From Closterium sp. NIES-65 (lineage: Eukaryota; Streptophyta; Zygnematophyceae; Desmidiales; Closteriaceae), in the NCBI GenBank assembly GCA_948144175.1, contig CANXME010000532.1:2541001-2605000 (forward strand): DNA of 64,000 nt, written 5' to 3'. Position 1 is the first letter of the stretch, and the number at the start of each line of letters is the position of its first letter. Position numbers and translations under genes: made by a program. Positions 63,645 to 64,000 of the stretch are shown piece by piece. The notes beneath the pieces were generated by a model. The model worked only from the letters and a program-made list of their open reading frames with translations. It had not been told where the DNA came from and searched no databases.

Positions 63645-63710
63645 GGGACCTTCCCCATCTGCCACGTGATGGTGGGCACGTGATGGTGGGCAAGGAGATT
63701 GTTGGGGTGA
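63645..63710 (+). repeat. Partial copy of PAP-like exon [14 protein letters not shown]
   Basis: CTTCCCCATCTGCCACGTGA repeats from 63507, then contains an internal direct repeat of GCACGTGATGGTGGGC-type sequence and ends with the same GTGAGG donor. Confidence 0.75.
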
Positions 63711-63814
63711 GGAGGAGGTGGGGAAAGGGGGGGAATGAGAGGCGGGAGGGGGAAAGGTTGCAGGAAGGGTGGGCGATGGGGCAAGTTGCAGGGAGACTGT
63801 TGAATAGGGGAGAG

Positions 63815-64000
63815 GGAGGGTGGAGGGAGGGTGGAGGGAGGGTGGAGGGAGGGTGGAGGGAGGGTGATTTGAAGGGAGGCGAAGAAGACATTTTCTGAGA
63901 GAGGGGGGAGGGAAGGGGAGGGGAAGGGAGGAGAGGGAAGGGGGGAAGGGGAGGGAAGGGTAGGGAAGGGGAGGGGACGGTAGGAGAGGGAAGTCTGTGG
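63815..64000 (+). repeat. Purine-rich GGTGGAGGGAGG array and GGGAAGG-rich end
   Basis: A 12-bp array (63815-63866) is followed by AGGGGAGGGAAGG-type purine sequence to the window edge; intronic, potentially G-quadruplex forming. Confidence 0.85.

Overview
This window reads as nuclear DNA of a green-lineage eukaryote, most likely a streptophyte (charophyte) alga, perhaps a zygnematophyte such as Closterium. That placement is inferred from a plant-type VAMP72 SNARE, an intron-containing LHCB5 (CP26) antenna gene, GC-rich codon use, introns full of simple repeats and very dense LTR retrotransposons. No phylogeny was run. Four host genes lie on the + strand in the order VAMP72 (3' end only, 160-694), LHCB5 (30843-32028), a SAAL1-like armadillo gene (32848-40958) and an organelle-type poly(A) polymerase/tRNA nucleotidyltransferase-like gene (58994 to beyond the right edge).

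Between VAMP72 and LHCB5 is a Russian-doll nest of six LTR retrotransposons, each framed by its own 5-bp target duplication. Outer Ty1/copia element O (856-30105, minus, GAAGG) holds A (2118-16947, minus, GGTGA) and C (17057-26190, plus, GATAT). A holds B (7297-14702, plus, CTAAT). C holds two short non-coding TRIM-like elements, D (22816-24249, TTTTC) and E (24570-26146, GTATA; inside the 3' LTR of C). A PIF/Harbinger-like MITE (991-1140) sits in one LTR of O. When the insertions are mentally removed, the broken reading frames of O, A and C line up again.

Between the SAAL1-like gene and the PAP-like gene is a second, three-level nest. A Harbinger-like DNA element H (41691-57308, TSD TAA) contains copia element F (41786-56831, TSD AATAC, identical LTRs, intact 2011-codon polyprotein apart from the next insertion). 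F contains a Ty3/gypsy element G (44384-52150). G is the highlight: between its aspartic protease and reverse transcriptase it encodes a full-length C5 cytosine DNA methyltransferase domain in frame. Its junctions are also abnormal: a 56-bp target duplication and a right LTR lacking its last ~14 bp.

Three further cross-cutting signals stand out. (1) A 38-nt stem-loop with nearly constant sequence lies upstream of the 3' LTR in all six related copia/TRIM elements (A, B, C, D, E, F). (2) At least three of the four host genes carry tandem duplicates or triplicates of single exons with splice sites. (3) Perfect 20-36 bp palindromes of the form CTTTTGAG...CTCAAAAG recur in host introns. Premature stops in the retroelements are dominated by TAG, often demonstrably CAG to TAG, which would fit deamination of CHG-methylated cytosine. 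All comparisons were made by eye within the window; no database search was possible.
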